From Mycolicibacterium malmesburyense (lineage in GTDB: Bacteria; Actinomycetota; Actinomycetes; Mycobacteriales; Mycobacteriaceae): a stretch of 15,049 nt of DNA. The DNA lies in contig NZ_CVTB01000312.1 in NCBI RefSeq assembly GCF_001050015.1, positions 1 through 15,049 on the forward strand, read 5' to 3'. Positions 1 to 6,447 of this stretch are shown piece after piece. A program made the position numbers and the translations under genes. Below the pieces are notes generated by a model that had not been told where the DNA came from, searched no databases, and worked only from the letters and a program-made list of their open reading frames with translations. Every line of letters begins with the position of its first letter. Within the stretch, counting starts at the first letter, position 1.

Positions 1-410
1 TCGTCGACATCCCCGCCGCCGTAGAGGAGCCGATACCGGCCGCTGTGCCACCGGAGCCGCCGATCGCCCCCGTGCCCGTGCCCGGGGCGCCCGTGTTGCC
101 CCCCGAGTCGATGGCCCCCGGCTTGGTGCCCGCACAGCCCACCCCGGTTCCCGAACGCAAAGGCTGGTTGCAGCGGATCAGGGACCGGTTCTCTGATACC
201 GGCGACGACCCCGCGGTCCAGCAGACACCTCCACCGGTCGATCCCGCGCTCGCTCCGCCGCCGGCAGACCCGCCGCCACCGCCTGAGCCGCTCGTCGCCC
301 CGCCGCCCGAGGCCGTTCCGCCGCCGCCGCCCGAGGCGGTCGCCGCGCCGCCAGCAGAGGCCGTTCCACCTCCGGCACCGGAGCCCGCCCCGCTACCGCC
401 GCCTCCGTGA
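1..410 (+). CDS. C-terminal part of a proline-rich protein (5' end outside window)
   Basis: An open frame runs from the left edge (first full codon at 3) to TGA at 408-410, so the gene begins upstream of the window. About 135 residues are visible. They are dominated by proline, alanine and acidic residues, with many PPP and PPPEAV-like units, interrupted by one basic, possibly helical patch (ERKGWLQRIRDRF, about 50 residues in). Proline-rich tails like this are common on mycobacterial membrane or secreted proteins, where they act as extended spacers or wall-spanning arms. No catalytic domain is visible here, so I give no function. The opposite-strand frames over this interval look like compositional shadows. 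A GTG at 45 could start a shorter protein, but the frame is open through the edge and I see no ribosome-binding site in front of that GTG. Confidence 0.6.
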   Translation, partial: VDIPAAVEEPIPAAVPPEPPIAPVPVPGAPVLPPESMAPGLVPAQPTPVPERKGWLQRIRDRFSDTGDDPAVQQTPPPVDPALAPPPADPPPPPEPLVAPPPEAVPPPPPEAVAAPPAEAVPPPAPEPAPLPPPP

Positions 411-684
411 GTCGCCAGCCGCCACCTCGGCAAATCGGCGGCTGACGCCACCTCACGCGATCTCGGCTGCGGTGGGCTCACACAGGTCCGGGAGCGGTGT
501 GCTGGGATGCGGTCCGGCCCCTCAGACCCGGCGTTGCCCGTGATCGACCGGATTCTCCGACCGGCTCGAAGCGAGCCAATGTGAAACGTTCTGAGCAGCG
601 GATTCGATATGCGCGTTGAAGTCGATACCGACATGCGCGTGCGGATCCGACTTGCGGTTGACCGGGGAACTCCATGAGACGAAT

Positions 685-690
685 TAGGAT
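685..690 (+). promoter_or_regulatory. Predicted -10 box for leaderless ldtA transcription
   Basis: TAGGAT matches the mycobacterial -10 pattern TANNNT. It is followed by six bases and then the GTG start at 697, the spacing expected of a leaderless transcript starting at the start codon. An AGGA inside the same stretch (686-689) could instead act as a weak ribosome-binding site, so the two readings compete. No good -35 at the usual spacing is visible; TTGACC at 658-663 is too far away. The 286 bp between the preceding gene and this start hold no credible ORF. Confidence 0.45.
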
Positions 691-696
691 GAAAGT

Positions 697-1443
697 GTGC
701 TGAAGCTACGAAATATGCTCGCGGTGGCGAGCCTCGCGGTGCTCACCGTGACCTCGGCCCCGACAAGTCATGCGGGCATCGCAACGCCGACTGACGTAGC
801 CAGCATTCAACCGGCCGGCCAGACAGTCGGTGTCGCACACCCGGTCACGGTGACGTTCACCAAGCCAATCGAGGATCGGGCGGCCGCCGAGCGCACCTTT
901 GCTGTGTCGTCACCGGCCATACCCGCCGGAACTCAGACAGGAACATTCGCCTGGCTCGACGACCGGGTGCTGCAGTGGACTCCGGACCAGTTTTTCCCGG
1001 CGCATTCGACCATCACGGTCACGGCGGGCAACACCAAGGCCAGCTTCCAGACCGGCTCCACCGTGCTCGCGGTCGCCGACATCGACGCCCATACCTTCAC
1101 CGTCAGCATCGATGGCGAAGTCATGCGCGAGATGCCCGCATCGATGGGCAAGCCGAAGTTCCCGACCCCCAGGGGGAAGTTCACGGTGCTCGAGAAGCAG
1201 AGCCCGGTGATCATGGATTCCCGCACCATCGGCATCCCGCTGGACGATCCCGAGGGCTACAAGCTCACCGTTTACTACGCCGTCCGCATCAACTGGGGTG
1301 GTGTGTACGTCCACTCCGCACCCTGGTCGACGGGCTCACAGGGATACGAGAACGTCAGCCACGGCTGCATCAATCTCAGCCCGGACAACGCGGCGTGGTA
1401 CTACAACACGGTGGGCATCGGCGACCCGGTCATCGTCCAGTAA
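697..1443 (+). CDS. ldtA: L,D-transpeptidase, LdtMt1/LdtA type
   Basis: A 248-residue exported enzyme that forms 3-3 (diaminopimelate-diaminopimelate) crosslinks in mycobacterial peptidoglycan and belongs to the carbapenem-sensitive class. Visible parts: an N-terminal signal segment (about 1-26, ending near SHAG), an Ig-like domain (about 33-120), and a YkuD catalytic domain (about 125-247). The catalytic signature is intact: H206 in YVHSAPW, then S221-H222-G223-C224-I-N226, with C224 the nucleophile. The sequence closely matches what I recall of M. tuberculosis LdtMt1 (Rv0116c, 251 aa), including MDSRTIGIPL and HGCINLSPDNAAWY. It also lacks the long C-terminal extension of LdtMt2. The GTG start at 697 is chosen because the signal peptide begins there and the promoter context fits; an ATG at 715 is possible but would shorten the charged n-region. 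The gene converges on the hydroxylase gene, with 13 bp between stop codons. Confidence 0.93.
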   Translation: MLKLRNMLAVASLAVLTVTSAPTSHAGIATPTDVASIQPAGQTVGVAHPVTVTFTKPIEDRAAAERTFAVSSPAIPAGTQTGTFAWLDDRVLQWTPDQFFPAHSTITVTAGNTKASFQTGSTVLAVADIDAHTFTVSIDGEVMREMPASMGKPKFPTPRGKFTVLEKQSPVIMDSRTIGIPLDDPEGYKLTVYYAVRINWGGVYVHSAPWSTGSQGYENVSHGCINLSPDNAAWYYNTVGIGDPVIVQ

Positions 1444-1456
1444 CCGGTCGATACGG

Positions 1457-2134
1457 TCACGTCGGTTGAGCTACGGCGTGAAGGTTTTTCGCTGTCGGTG
1501 AGTTCTCTACAGTGGACGGATCGGGGTATGTGCCGAGCACTCTGTCGGCCGTCCCGGAACTGGTAACGGTGAACCAGTAGTGCTCGTTCTTGAAGTGGTG
1601 ATGGCGGTGGTTACGCCAAACCGCCCGGTACAAGGCGGTTTTCGGTTTGTAGTCGCTGTGGATCAGGTAGTGCGTCCACTCGTACGCCAGCCCCAGCGTT
1701 CCGATGCAGACGAGGTACGTCAGCCCCAGACCCAAACGGGGGAACGCCAGCAGCCCGACGGCGACGGTCACCGGTAACACCCATGTGGCCAACGACTTCC
1801 ACGGGATGAAGATCAAGGGGATGCTGCGTGGGTCGGTGTGGTGAGCGCGGTGTTCGCGAGCCAGCAGCGGATCGATTGTCAACCGCCCCAGTCGCTTGGG
1901 CCGCCAATGGAGGACGAATACGTGGATGATCCATTCGAAGAATGGAAACAGGGCGAGCATCACCGCCGGAACCACCGCGTCGGTGATCTGCCAGTCGCCG
2001 ACTACCAGGCGTGCCACCAGCGCGGCGACGAGGGTAACGCCGATCATCCAGGGCGAGGGGTGTTTCCAGAATTCGCCGACCGCATCGGCGAGCGTGAAGC
2101 CCTTGCGCGTACGACGCGCGTTCGCGGTTGTCAT
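1457..2134 (-). CDS. Fatty acid hydroxylase / sterol desaturase superfamily membrane protein
   Basis: A 225-residue integral membrane di-iron enzyme candidate that uses O2 to hydroxylate or desaturate a lipid. All four histidine clusters of the superfamily are present: H71-x4-H76 (HVFVLH), H95-x2-H98-H99 (HRAHH), H155-x3-H159 (HYLIH) and H176-x2-H179-H180 (HRHHH), with H185 as a further candidate ligand. Hydrophobic segments lie at about 31-45, 52-76, 106-130 and 135-158, consistent with the histidine boxes facing the cytoplasm. The ATG start at 2134 overlaps the stop codon of the upstream FadR-like regulator as ATGA, so the two are almost certainly cotranscribed and translationally coupled. 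The substrate cannot be read from sequence; a long-chain or mycolic-type lipid, a carotenoid or a sterol are all possible. The FadR partner favours a fatty-acyl signal. Confidence 0.85.
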   Translation of the reverse strand: MTTANARRTRKGFTLADAVGEFWKHPSPWMIGVTLVAALVARLVVGDWQITDAVVPAVMLALFPFFEWIIHVFVLHWRPKRLGRLTIDPLLAREHRAHHTDPRSIPLIFIPWKSLATWVLPVTVAVGLLAFPRLGLGLTYLVCIGTLGLAYEWTHYLIHSDYKPKTALYRAVWRNHRHHHFKNEHYWFTVTSSGTADRVLGTYPDPSTVENSPTAKNLHAVAQPT

Positions 2135-2853
2135 CGCTGATCCTCCAGATCCGCCAGAACGTCCAGAAGTGCTTCTGTCGCCGGTTGGAGAAGGTCTTGA
2201 GCGGCCTGCCGGGCCCGCATTGAGTCGCCCTCCGTGATTGCGTCGGCTAAATCTCGGTAAGCCTGTGGCCTGCCAACCTCGTCGGCCATCACCGCCGCCA
2301 GCGCCGGAAGCGCCGGTTCGTAGGTCGCGCGCAGCGTGTTGTACATCAGCCGGAACGCGATCGAGTCAGCGCCGTCGACGATGTGGTCCCAGAAGGTCAG
2401 AGCGTGGCGTTGTTGTTCGACGGGATCCTCCTCGGCCGCCAGATCCTGCAACGCCTCGTCGAGCGCCGCGGCCAGACGCGAACCGCCGCGCTCGGCCGCC
2501 AGTTCGGCGACCTTCGGCCCGTTGTGCAGCCGGGTCTCGAGGATGCTTCGGACGACGGACAAGTCCAGTTCGCCGGCCCGGATGAGCAGACGCGGAAGCA
2601 GGTCGAGACCCGCGTGGCGCCGGAAGTCACGCACCGTCGTCGCGTCACCCTGGCGCACCTCCACCAGCCCGGCGGCGGTGAGCCGCTTGAGCGCTTCGCG
2701 GACAGCGGGGCGGGAAACGCCCAGAACCTCGGCGAGCCTGCGTTCGCTGGGCAGGGACTCGCCGGGTTGCATCTGCCCGCTGAGCACCTCCGAGACGATC
2801 TGCTCGAACACGTCTTCGGGCACGGAGCGCCGATTCACCGGGTGCAGGGCCAT
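2131..2853 (-). CDS. GntR-family regulator, FadR subfamily (FCD-type C-terminal domain)
   Basis: A 240-residue transcription factor. A winged helix-turn-helix lies at about 10-78 (key stretch [20 protein letters not shown]), followed by an all-helical ligand-binding domain (about 95-235) of the FCD type. Where metal-binding FCD proteins carry a conserved F-H pair, this one reads ALTFWDHIV, so a metal site may be altered. That would be compatible with an acyl-CoA-type ligand, as in fatty-acid-sensing FadR proteins. A start seven codons upstream (2874) is possible. I prefer the ATG at 2853 because -35/-10 boxes sit at the right spacing for a leaderless mRNA beginning there. The stop overlaps the hydroxylase start (ATGA), and a FadR-type palindrome lies just upstream, implying autoregulation of this two-gene operon. 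The sequence reminds me of the mycobacterial starvation-associated FadR Rv0494, but I cannot confirm orthology. Confidence 0.85.
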   Translation of the reverse strand: MALHPVNRRSVPEDVFEQIVSEVLSGQMQPGESLPSERRLAEVLGVSRPAVREALKRLTAAGLVEVRQGDATTVRDFRRHAGLDLLPRLLIRAGELDLSVVRSILETRLHNGPKVAELAAERGGSRLAAALDEALQDLAAEEDPVEQQRHALTFWDHIVDGADSIAFRLMYNTLRATYEPALPALAAVMADEVGRPQAYRDLADAITEGDSMRARQAAQDLLQPATEALLDVLADLEDQR

Positions 2854-2859
2854 GCGGCC

Positions 2860-2888
2860 AGCCTGCCATTGCACAGGACAGAGGTCAA
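2860..2888 (-). promoter_or_regulatory. Predicted promoter of the FadR-hydroxylase operon
   Basis: Read on the minus strand, TTGACC (2888-2883) is separated by 17 bp from CAGGCT (2865-2860), which lies six bases before the ATG at 2853. The -35 is near-consensus and the spacing ideal. The -10 is imperfect (C instead of T at its first position). If correct, the message is leaderless. Confidence 0.4.
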
Positions 2889-2889
2889 G

Positions 2890-2900
2890 TGGTCAGACCA
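2890..2900. promoter_or_regulatory. FadR-type operator TGGTCAGACCA
   Basis: A perfect 4+3+4 inverted repeat matching the GntR/FadR-subfamily operator pattern TNGTNNNACNA. It lies one base upstream of the predicted -35 box and within the 66 bp separating the regulator's chosen start from the preceding gene. The obvious ligand is the FadR-like protein encoded immediately downstream. Confidence 0.7.
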
Positions 2901-2919
2901 GTGTCTCCCGGCCGTCGGT

Positions 2920-3297
2920 CTAGGTTCCGGCGAGCCGCGCCTTCATCATTTCCGCGAGGGTCAGCGTCGCCGAGAGCGGGCGCACCATCACCGTGAGCTC
3001 GCTGATCGCTCCGTCTTCGTCGGTGCGGATGAAATCACAGCCTTCGACGTCCTTGTCGCCGACCTTCGCCTGGAATACCAGCGCATGGTCCTGCGCGTCC
3101 GGGGCTCCGATCTCACGGACGTATCCGAAGTCGTCGAAGACCTCCATCACCGCCGCGAGGATCTGGCGCAGGGCCTCTTTACCTCGGTACGGCGTGAAGA
3201 CGACGGGACTGCGAAACACGACGTCGTCGCGGCACAACGCCATCATTGCGTCGAGATCGGCGGCCTCGACCGCCCGGCGAAACTCGTGCACGGCCAC
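2920..3297 (-). CDS. NTF2-like / SnoaL-like protein
   Basis: A 125-residue small alpha+beta cone protein of the NTF2-like superfamily. The start reads FRRAVEAADLDAMMALCRDDVVFRSPVV, a typical helix-strand opening. It is followed by YRGKEALRQILAAV, strands around FGYVREIG and HALVFQAKVGDKDVEGCDFI, and the closing ISELTVMVRP strand. The family includes polyketide cyclases, limonene-epoxide-hydrolase and ketosteroid-isomerase-like enzymes, and binding-only proteins, so no reaction can be assigned. The start is a GTG only three bases after the stop of the LpqH-like gene and has no visible ribosome-binding site, so translation probably depends on coupling. A GTG two codons further in is an alternative. 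It ends just before the FadR operator; read-through into that operon is possible. Confidence 0.75.
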   Translation of the reverse strand: MAVHEFRRAVEAADLDAMMALCRDDVVFRSPVVFTPYRGKEALRQILAAVMEVFDDFGYVREIGAPDAQDHALVFQAKVGDKDVEGCDFIRTDEDGAISELTVMVRPLSATLTLAEMMKARLAGT

Positions 3298-3300
3298 TCG

Positions 3301-3720
3301 CTAGCAGTTGGCTTCGATGCGGAAGGTGGCCGTCACGGCGTTGCTCGGGTTGTCGGTGAACGAACCGTCCGCCGAGCCGGTGATGGTGAACTTCCCTCCG
3401 ACGCCCTTCACCTCGGCCTCACCGATTTTCCCTTTCCAGAAGTTGCCGGTGAAGCCGCCGAAGTCGTTGAAGCTGACCGACTGGACCGTGACCTTGTCTC
3501 CTGTTTCGATGCTGGCCGTGAAGCCCTTCTTCTCGTCGGGGGTCTCGATCGTCCACAGCCACCCGGATTGGTTGCACGACACCGCGTGCGGGCCACCGGT
3601 GCTCTCGCCGTTGATGGTTACCTTCGCGGTCGTTCCGCCGAGCGCCGCGGGCGGCGTGGAGCAGCCCGCGACCCCGGCGACGAGCATGACCGCGGCCGCC
3701 GCAACGAGTCGGTTGTCCAT
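3301..3720 (-). CDS. LpqH (19-kDa antigen) family lipoprotein
   Basis: A 139-residue predicted lipoprotein. The N-terminal signal segment ends in a lipobox V-A-G-C with C20 as the acylated residue, followed by a short STPPAAL linker. The mature domain has the LpqH pattern: a beta strand around KVTINGES, a first cysteine (C49, AVSCNQSG), glycine-rich strands (FGGFTGNFWKGKIG, GKFTITGSADG), a DNPSNAVTATFRIE segment, and a last-residue cysteine (C139). C49 and C139 probably form the family disulfide. LpqH-type proteins sit on the outer face of the mycobacterial membrane and are immunodominant TLR2 ligands; their molecular role is unsettled. Compared with Rv3763 (159 aa as I recall), this copy lacks the long Thr/Ala linker. 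It probably begins its own transcript and is followed three bases later by the NTF2-like gene. Confidence 0.82.
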   Translation of the reverse strand: MDNRLVAAAAVMLVAGVAGCSTPPAALGGTTAKVTINGESTGGPHAVSCNQSGWLWTIETPDEKKGFTASIETGDKVTVQSVSFNDFGGFTGNFWKGKIGEAEVKGVGGKFTITGSADGSFTDNPSNAVTATFRIEANC

Positions 3721-3728
3721 GACGCCAG

Positions 3729-3734
3729 ACTCTA
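3729..3734 (-). promoter_or_regulatory. Predicted -10 box (TAGAGT) for the lipoprotein gene
   Basis: On the minus strand TAGAGT lies eight bases before the ATG at 3720. There is no Shine-Dalgarno sequence in between, a pattern typical of leaderless mycobacterial genes. The 51-bp gap to the peroxidase-family gene is enough for a separate promoter. No clear -35 is seen. Confidence 0.35.
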
Positions 3735-3771
3735 TTGGTGTTTGTGGCCGCAGATGCGCGGTTCGGTCGGA

Positions 3772-4416
3772 CTACCGGCCGTGTGTCGCCTCGGGGCTCC
3801 CACCCGGGACACCGGTGTACTCGGGGTTGGGCGGCACCGACAGCGCGATGCCGATTCGGTTGGTCGCGCCGATGAAAGCGGCGATCGAGATGCCCTCGAG
3901 GATCTGGTGATCGTCGAGTCCGAGGGCGCGGAGCCGATCGATGTCGTCATCCCGGATGGATTGGGGGTTGTTGTTGACGAGCACCGCGATGTCGGCCAGT
4001 GCCCGTTCACGGTCGGTCAGCTCGGCGACCTGCTGGTGGTCGATGGCAACGCGCTGACCGAACGACCAGTCGCCGGCTACCTTGCCGAGTTTGTTGGCGT
4101 GGTTTATTTGGCAGTAGGCGCACCGATTCTCGCCCGAGACGACGGTGGCGATGACCTCCCGCTCGCGTGCGGTCAATCCGCCACGACCGTCCGAGCCGAG
4201 CAGCGGGAGCAAGTATGTGTTGAGCCGTTCGAGGTCTCCCTCGTTCAGTGAGAGCGCACGGAACCAATTGGAGGTCAGCCCTTCGTCGCGCTGTTGTTTA
4301 GCGAAGAAACCGCGCACACCGGCGGTGCGCAGCTCGTCGAGGGCGGGCACTCGCAGCCGCGAGATGCGGACGGGTGCGGGGGAGGTGACGGGTGGCGCGT
4401 CGGCTGTCGTGGTCAT
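3772..4416 (-). CDS. Carboxymuconolactone decarboxylase family, AhpD-like peroxidase-related protein
   Basis: A 214-residue all-helical protein of the AhpD/CMD superfamily. The signature E96-x2-C99-x2-C102-x3-H106 (ENRCAYCQINH) is complete. In AhpD-type proteins this is the redox-active dithiol plus proton-relay glutamate and histidine that reduce peroxides or recycle a peroxiredoxin. The surrounding LTAREREVIATVVS helix before the motif and the DHQQVAELTDRERALADIA segment after it match the uncharacterized 'peroxidase-related enzyme' group rather than genuine gamma-carboxymuconolactone decarboxylase. A 20-residue Pro/Thr/Ala-rich leader precedes the domain. No ribosome-binding site is visible before the ATG at 4416. 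It lies downstream of the XRE gene on the same strand, with a palindrome in the 72-bp gap. A cytoplasmic antioxidant or thiol-redox role is likely; the partner is unknown. Confidence 0.85.
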   Translation of the reverse strand: MTTTADAPPVTSPAPVRISRLRVPALDELRTAGVRGFFAKQQRDEGLTSNWFRALSLNEGDLERLNTYLLPLLGSDGRGGLTAREREVIATVVSGENRCAYCQINHANKLGKVAGDWSFGQRVAIDHQQVAELTDRERALADIAVLVNNNPQSIRDDDIDRLRALGLDDHQILEGISIAAFIGATNRIGIALSVPPNPEYTGVPGGSPEATHGR

Positions 4417-4453
4417 GCGATGACGATGGCGGGTCGGCCGACCGTCGGGAAGG

Positions 4454-4471
4454 GTTCTGTCACGGCAGAAC
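4454..4471. promoter_or_regulatory. Inverted repeat GTTCTG-N6-CAGAAC upstream of the AhpD-like gene
   Basis: A perfect 6-bp dyad with a six-base spacer, plus a further overlapping CAGAAC half-site ending at 4476. It lies 38 bp upstream of the peroxidase-family ATG, a natural place for an operator. A terminator is unlikely because there is no T-run. It does not resemble the palindrome in front of the XRE gene, so the binding protein is unknown. Confidence 0.45.
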
Positions 4472-4488
4472 AGAACTCTTGCGATGGC

Positions 4489-5265
4489 TCACCGCAGGAC
4501 GTTCGCCGTGGCCTCGTCGGCGGGCAGGAAGGCCTCGATGGAGAGTTCGGCGGCGGTCAGGTCGAGCGCGGTGCCGAACGTCGTCACGGTGGACAAGAAG
4601 GTCAGCAGGCGCCCGTCGGGGGTAGAGAGCTCGAGCGGTACCGCGACCCCGCCCAGATCCGAGGAACCGACGGAACCACCGGGGTAGGAGTCGATTTCGG
4701 CCAGCAGCGTCGACAGTTCGTGGGACCCGCTGACGGCGACTTCGCGTCGGAGCCGCTCAATGAGGTGGTGCCGCCATTGGGCGAGGTTTCGGATCCGAGG
4801 CGCCAACCCCTCGGGGTGGAGGGCGATCCGCAACGCGTTGGGCGGTTGGAGCAGTTCCGGGGCCACCCCCTCCAGCAGCACACCGGCGCCCTCGTTTGCG
4901 CGCACGATCTGCCAGCCGCGGTCCACCACAATGCACGGAAAAGGGTTGTAGGCGTTCAGGACTCGGTCGATACCCATGCGGACCGCAGCCATGTCCGGGT
5001 CGTCGAGTGAGCGCTCGGGATACACCGGGGCCAGACCCGCCGCCAGCAGCAGCTGGTTCTGTTCCCGGCGCGGCATGTCGAGTACCTCGGCCAACCGCAG
5101 CACCATCGCTCGGCTCGGTGCCGATCGGCCCGTTTCGATGAAGCTGACATGTCGGGGCGACACGTCAGCGGCGATGGCCAGGTCGAGCTGGCTGAGTCGA
5201 CGGCGGCGACGCCACTCTTTCAAGAGCCCGCCGAACGCCTGGGACTGCAGAGCCGCAGTGGTCAT
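4489..5265 (-). CDS. XRE-type regulator with MmyB-like ligand-binding domain
   Basis: A 258-residue transcription factor. The Cro/CI helix-turn-helix spans about 12-66 (LSQLDLAIAADVSPRHVSFIETGRSAPSR). Residues about 95-255 match the MmyB/MLTR-type domain that follows such HTHs in actinobacteria: NPFPCIVVDRGWQIVRANEGAGVLL, then NALRIALHPEGLAPRIRNLAQW, then LEIDSYPGG-like and TPDGRLLTFLSTVTTFGTALDLT stretches. This domain has a PAS-like fold and is thought to bind a small hydrophobic ligand. Such genes are typically divergent from the gene they control. Here the divergent partner is a small membrane protein, with a strong palindrome in the 111-bp gap. No ribosome-binding site is obvious before the ATG at 5265. 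Confidence 0.9.
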   Translation of the reverse strand: MTTAALQSQAFGGLLKEWRRRRRLSQLDLAIAADVSPRHVSFIETGRSAPSRAMVLRLAEVLDMPRREQNQLLLAAGLAPVYPERSLDDPDMAAVRMGIDRVLNAYNPFPCIVVDRGWQIVRANEGAGVLLEGVAPELLQPPNALRIALHPEGLAPRIRNLAQWRHHLIERLRREVAVSGSHELSTLLAEIDSYPGGSVGSSDLGGVAVPLELSTPDGRLLTFLSTVTTFGTALDLTAAELSIEAFLPADEATANVLR

Positions 5266-5310
5266 GGACGCCAGTGTGGCCTGTTGCGCACCGCGTATCC
5301 ACTACGTCAC

Positions 5311-5331
5311 AGGTAATTGCGGCAGTTACCT
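5311..5331. promoter_or_regulatory. 21-bp palindrome between XRE gene and divergent membrane gene
   Basis: The outer arms AGGTAA and TTACCT are perfect, and the inner TGC-G-GCA is also symmetric; only one base pair of ten (positions 7 and 15) is broken. It sits 46 bp from each of the two start codons, the expected location for an operator controlling both directions. The simplest reader is the XRE/MmyB-type regulator encoded beside it. Confidence 0.75.
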
Positions 5332-5342
5332 CAGCCGAGCAG

Positions 5343-5360
5343 CGTTGGAGGTGACCAACG
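5343..5360 (+). promoter_or_regulatory. Second dyad CGTTGG-N6-CCAACG before the membrane gene
   Basis: A perfect 6-bp inverted repeat with a six-base loop, 17 bp before the ATG at 5377 and 12 bp after the larger palindrome. It could be a second protein-binding site or a hairpin in the mRNA leader just before the ribosome-binding site. The sequence alone does not decide. Confidence 0.4.
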
Positions 5361-5376
5361 AGCAGAGAGGGGAATC

Positions 5377-5664
5377 ATGGGCACCCTTCCCGCCACGACG
5401 CCGATCCCGCGGTGGCTCCGCTTCGTGCTGATCTCCGACCGCGCCGGCTCGGCGTGGTTCATCGGGGCCGGCTTCTTGTTCGCACCCGTCCTGGCGGTGC
5501 TGTCACCGTGGCCGACCGTGACCGCGGTGCTGTGGGCGGTCATCGGGCTCTTCGGGCTCTGGCTCGGGCTGCTCGGCATCGCCATGGCGACCGGGCTGGC
5601 GATGGTGTTGAAGTCGAACGGCGAGATACCGGAGGAGTACTGGCGCTCGATCATCGACTACTGA
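5377..5664 (+). CDS. Small two-helix membrane protein
   Basis: A 95-residue protein not assigned to a named family. After a short N-terminal segment (MGTLPATTPIPRWLRF) there are two hydrophobic helices, about 28-45 (FIGAGFLFAPVLAVLSPW) and about 48-74 (VTAVLWAVIGLFGLWLGLLGIAMATG). A charged tail follows, ending in EEYWRSIIDY. An AGAGGGGA ribosome-binding site lies six bases before the ATG and fixes the start. It is transcribed away from the XRE/MmyB regulator across the shared palindrome, so it is the likely regulated target. A role in the membrane response to a hydrophobic compound is possible but is inference from context only. Its stop is 30 bp from the convergent nuclease gene's stop. Confidence 0.72.
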   Translation: MGTLPATTPIPRWLRFVLISDRAGSAWFIGAGFLFAPVLAVLSPWPTVTAVLWAVIGLFGLWLGLLGIAMATGLAMVLKSNGEIPEEYWRSIIDY

Positions 5665-5676
5665 CCGGCGATCACG

Positions 5677-5696
5677 AATCCCGAAGCGATGGGATT
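5677..5696. terminator. Possible hairpin between convergent genes
   Basis: AATCCC and GGGATT form a 6-bp dyad around an eight-base loop, placed between the converging stops and overlapping the nuclease stop codon. There is no downstream T-run in either direction, so intrinsic termination is only weakly supported. Confidence 0.25.
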
Positions 5697-6447
5697 AGCT
5701 GTCGCATGCCGTGCCGTCACCATCGCGGTCGAGGCCTGTGCGGTAACCCGGTTGACCGACCCGGATGGGGGCGGCGCCGACCGCTCGGGCCGCATCGCAG
5801 TTCTTGTAGTAAACGCTTGTCGTTGACGCGGGCGGCGGAGGTGGGCTCGGCGGAGGCGCGGCGAGCGACGGCGATGGGACCGTTGCCTGCGACCCACTCG
5901 TGACTGTGGCCGGGCTGGACGACGTGTCGCCGTTGCACGGGGGACCCCAGAGCCCCCGCTTGGCGTCCCGCGCCTCCTGCTCGGCCGCCGTTATCGCGGG
6001 GGCGCGGCTCACTGGGACCCCGCCAAACACGTAGCTGCGAGCCGCTCCCGCGCGGGTCGCTTCGACCGAGTAGTCCCAATTATCCGCTCGGACAAGATAA
6101 GCCAGCGTGCGACCATAGCGATCAGTGCGGTCCTGCGTCGGGTCGAGGACAAGTGCTACTCGCTGCCCGAGCATTTCCGAGCGGGCAAACTCCGTTGCCT
6201 CCGGTCCCCAGCAGCCGACGGTATACCCAGGCTTCTTGGTTTCTGGTGAGTCGATCCCCAGAACCCGCACGCGAAGTCGGCCACGAAGGTCGTCGCGGAT
6301 ATCGATGGTGTCGCCATCGACAACGTTCAGCACGACCGCGGTCGCGGCTACAGAATCCGCCGCGGCGTCCGGAGATTCGATCAACGCCGAGCCCGCGCCG
6401 GATGTCATCACAGCGACTAGCAGAACGCGACCGACGAGTCGCTTCAT
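5695..6447 (-). CDS. Secreted thermonuclease (SNase domain) with C-terminal Excalibur domain
   Basis: A 250-residue exported Ca2+-dependent nuclease candidate. The signal segment covers about 1-31. The SNase fold follows at about 36-172 with all catalytic positions of staphylococcal nuclease recognisable: D46 in VVDGDTID, R61 and D66 with E69 in RVLGIDSPE, and R113 in DRYGRTLAYL. A Ser/Pro linker (about 173-210, with a run of prolines) leads to an Excalibur domain (about 212-250) with YYKNCDAA and the calcium-binding-loop-like DRDGDGTAC. The ATG at 6447 shares one base with the stop of the upstream Excalibur gene (TGATG). A GTG one codon earlier would give a four-base overlap instead. Either way the two are coupled. 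Likely roles are extracellular or wall-associated DNA/RNA degradation for nutrient use. Confidence 0.88.
   Translation of the reverse strand: MKRLVGRVLLVAVMTSGAGSALIESPDAAADSVAATAVVLNVVDGDTIDIRDDLRGRLRVRVLGIDSPETKKPGYTVGCWGPEATEFARSEMLGQRVALVLDPTQDRTDRYGRTLAYLVRADNWDYSVEATRAGAARSYVFGGVPVSRAPAITAAEQEARDAKRGLWGPPCNGDTSSSPATVTSGSQATVPSPSLAAPPPSPPPPPASTTSVYYKNCDAARAVGAAPIRVGQPGYRTGLDRDGDGTACDS

Noticed and set aside
2854..2874. Longer start for the FadR-like gene (seven extra codons)
   Set aside because: No ribosome-binding site, and it would place the start inside the spacer between well-spaced -35 and -10 boxes.
2383..4251. 622-residue plus-strand open frame
   Set aside because: It lies antisense across the FadR-like, NTF2-like, lipoprotein and AhpD-like genes, each of which has clear motifs. 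Its translation is Arg/Gly/Val/Asp-rich with no domain, typical of a high-G+C shadow frame.
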